64,000 bases of DNA, from the NCBI RefSeq assembly GCF_036417845.1, contig NC_089980.1, forward strand, positions 46,188,501-46,252,500, written 5' to 3'. The stretch is from Apteryx mantelli. Its lineage: Eukaryota > Chordata > Aves > Apterygiformes > Apterygidae. Under the pieces are notes generated by a model. The model was not told where the DNA came from and made no database searches. It was given only the letters and a program-made list of their open reading frames with translations. The position numbers and the translations under genes were made by a program. This document shows, one piece after another, positions 63,738 to 64,000 of the stretch. Positions within the stretch are counted from its first letter, which is position 1, and the number at the start of each line of letters is the position of its first letter.

Positions 63738-64000
63738 GCCAACCGCAGTGTTTGTTTCTAGAAAGCCAGAGACCCAGAAATCAATGAGGAAGAATTGTCC
63801 AGATACAGGACTCAGCTTTGTGTTCCCATTAACAGTCAAAGTTTGGGCAATAATGAAGTTTTCATCCTTCAGACTGGAGAATGGCACAGTTAACAATGTT
63901 GTGGGCTTCTCTCTTAGCATGACACAACTCTCAGGAAGGACACTATCTGAGGGAGATGTAATAGTTCCCTTCCCAGACCATTCTCAGCTTTTCTTTTAAT

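Larger units (their letters stand above)
56035..64000 (+). other. RMDN2: RMDN2 intron 9 (partial), extends past the window
   Basis: At least 7.97 kb following a GTGGGT donor. I searched for a short exon encoding a D..AQKE-type C-terminus and found no convincing one. The DNA is AT-rich with an 11-bp inverted repeat near 58.1 kb and a 23-base poly-A at 63.7 kb. Confidence 0.7.

Overview
This is vertebrate nuclear DNA, most likely from a bird. The evidence is mostly AT-rich sequence with long introns, a CR1-type LINE whose 3' end carries 8-bp GATTCTGT-type repeats, and a spliced gene whose protein is clearly RMDN2 (regulator of microtubule dynamics 2, FAM82A1). Another CR1-rich sauropsid cannot be excluded from sequence alone.

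Layout. Positions 1 to about 15,750 lie upstream of RMDN2 and are largely non-coding. They hold a distal CpG-rich island (about 5.9-7.1 kb), a 26-bp perfect palindrome (7.8 kb), simple repeats, and a candidate minus-strand terminal exon at 12,107-12,406. That exon would encode a small cysteine-rich polypeptide with 8 cysteines, including a CC pair. It is the least explained signal in the window. A second CpG island (15.75-16.11 kb) precedes the first coding exon and is the likely RMDN2 promoter.

RMDN2 is on the + strand. Nine coding exons were placed from protein similarity plus GT/AG boundaries with matching phases: 16495-16949, 24460-24655, 25624-25726, 27771-27831, 42393-42468, 44196-44273, 53955-54053, 55810-55863 and 55954-56034. 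They give 401 continuous codons. The short last coding exon (roughly 17 residues in the human protein) was not found and probably lies beyond 64,000. The protein has an N-terminal membrane anchor, a coiled coil, an acidic linker with a phospho-FFAT-like core, and a TPR-like helical C-terminal half.

Intron 4 (27,832-42,392) contains an antisense, 5'-truncated CR1 element (about 37,150-39,135) with an uninterrupted 631-codon reverse-transcriptase frame, so it is probably young. The other introns hold simple repeats and a few strong inverted repeats. No rRNA, tRNA or CRISPR features were seen. Most remaining open frames look like chance and were left out.
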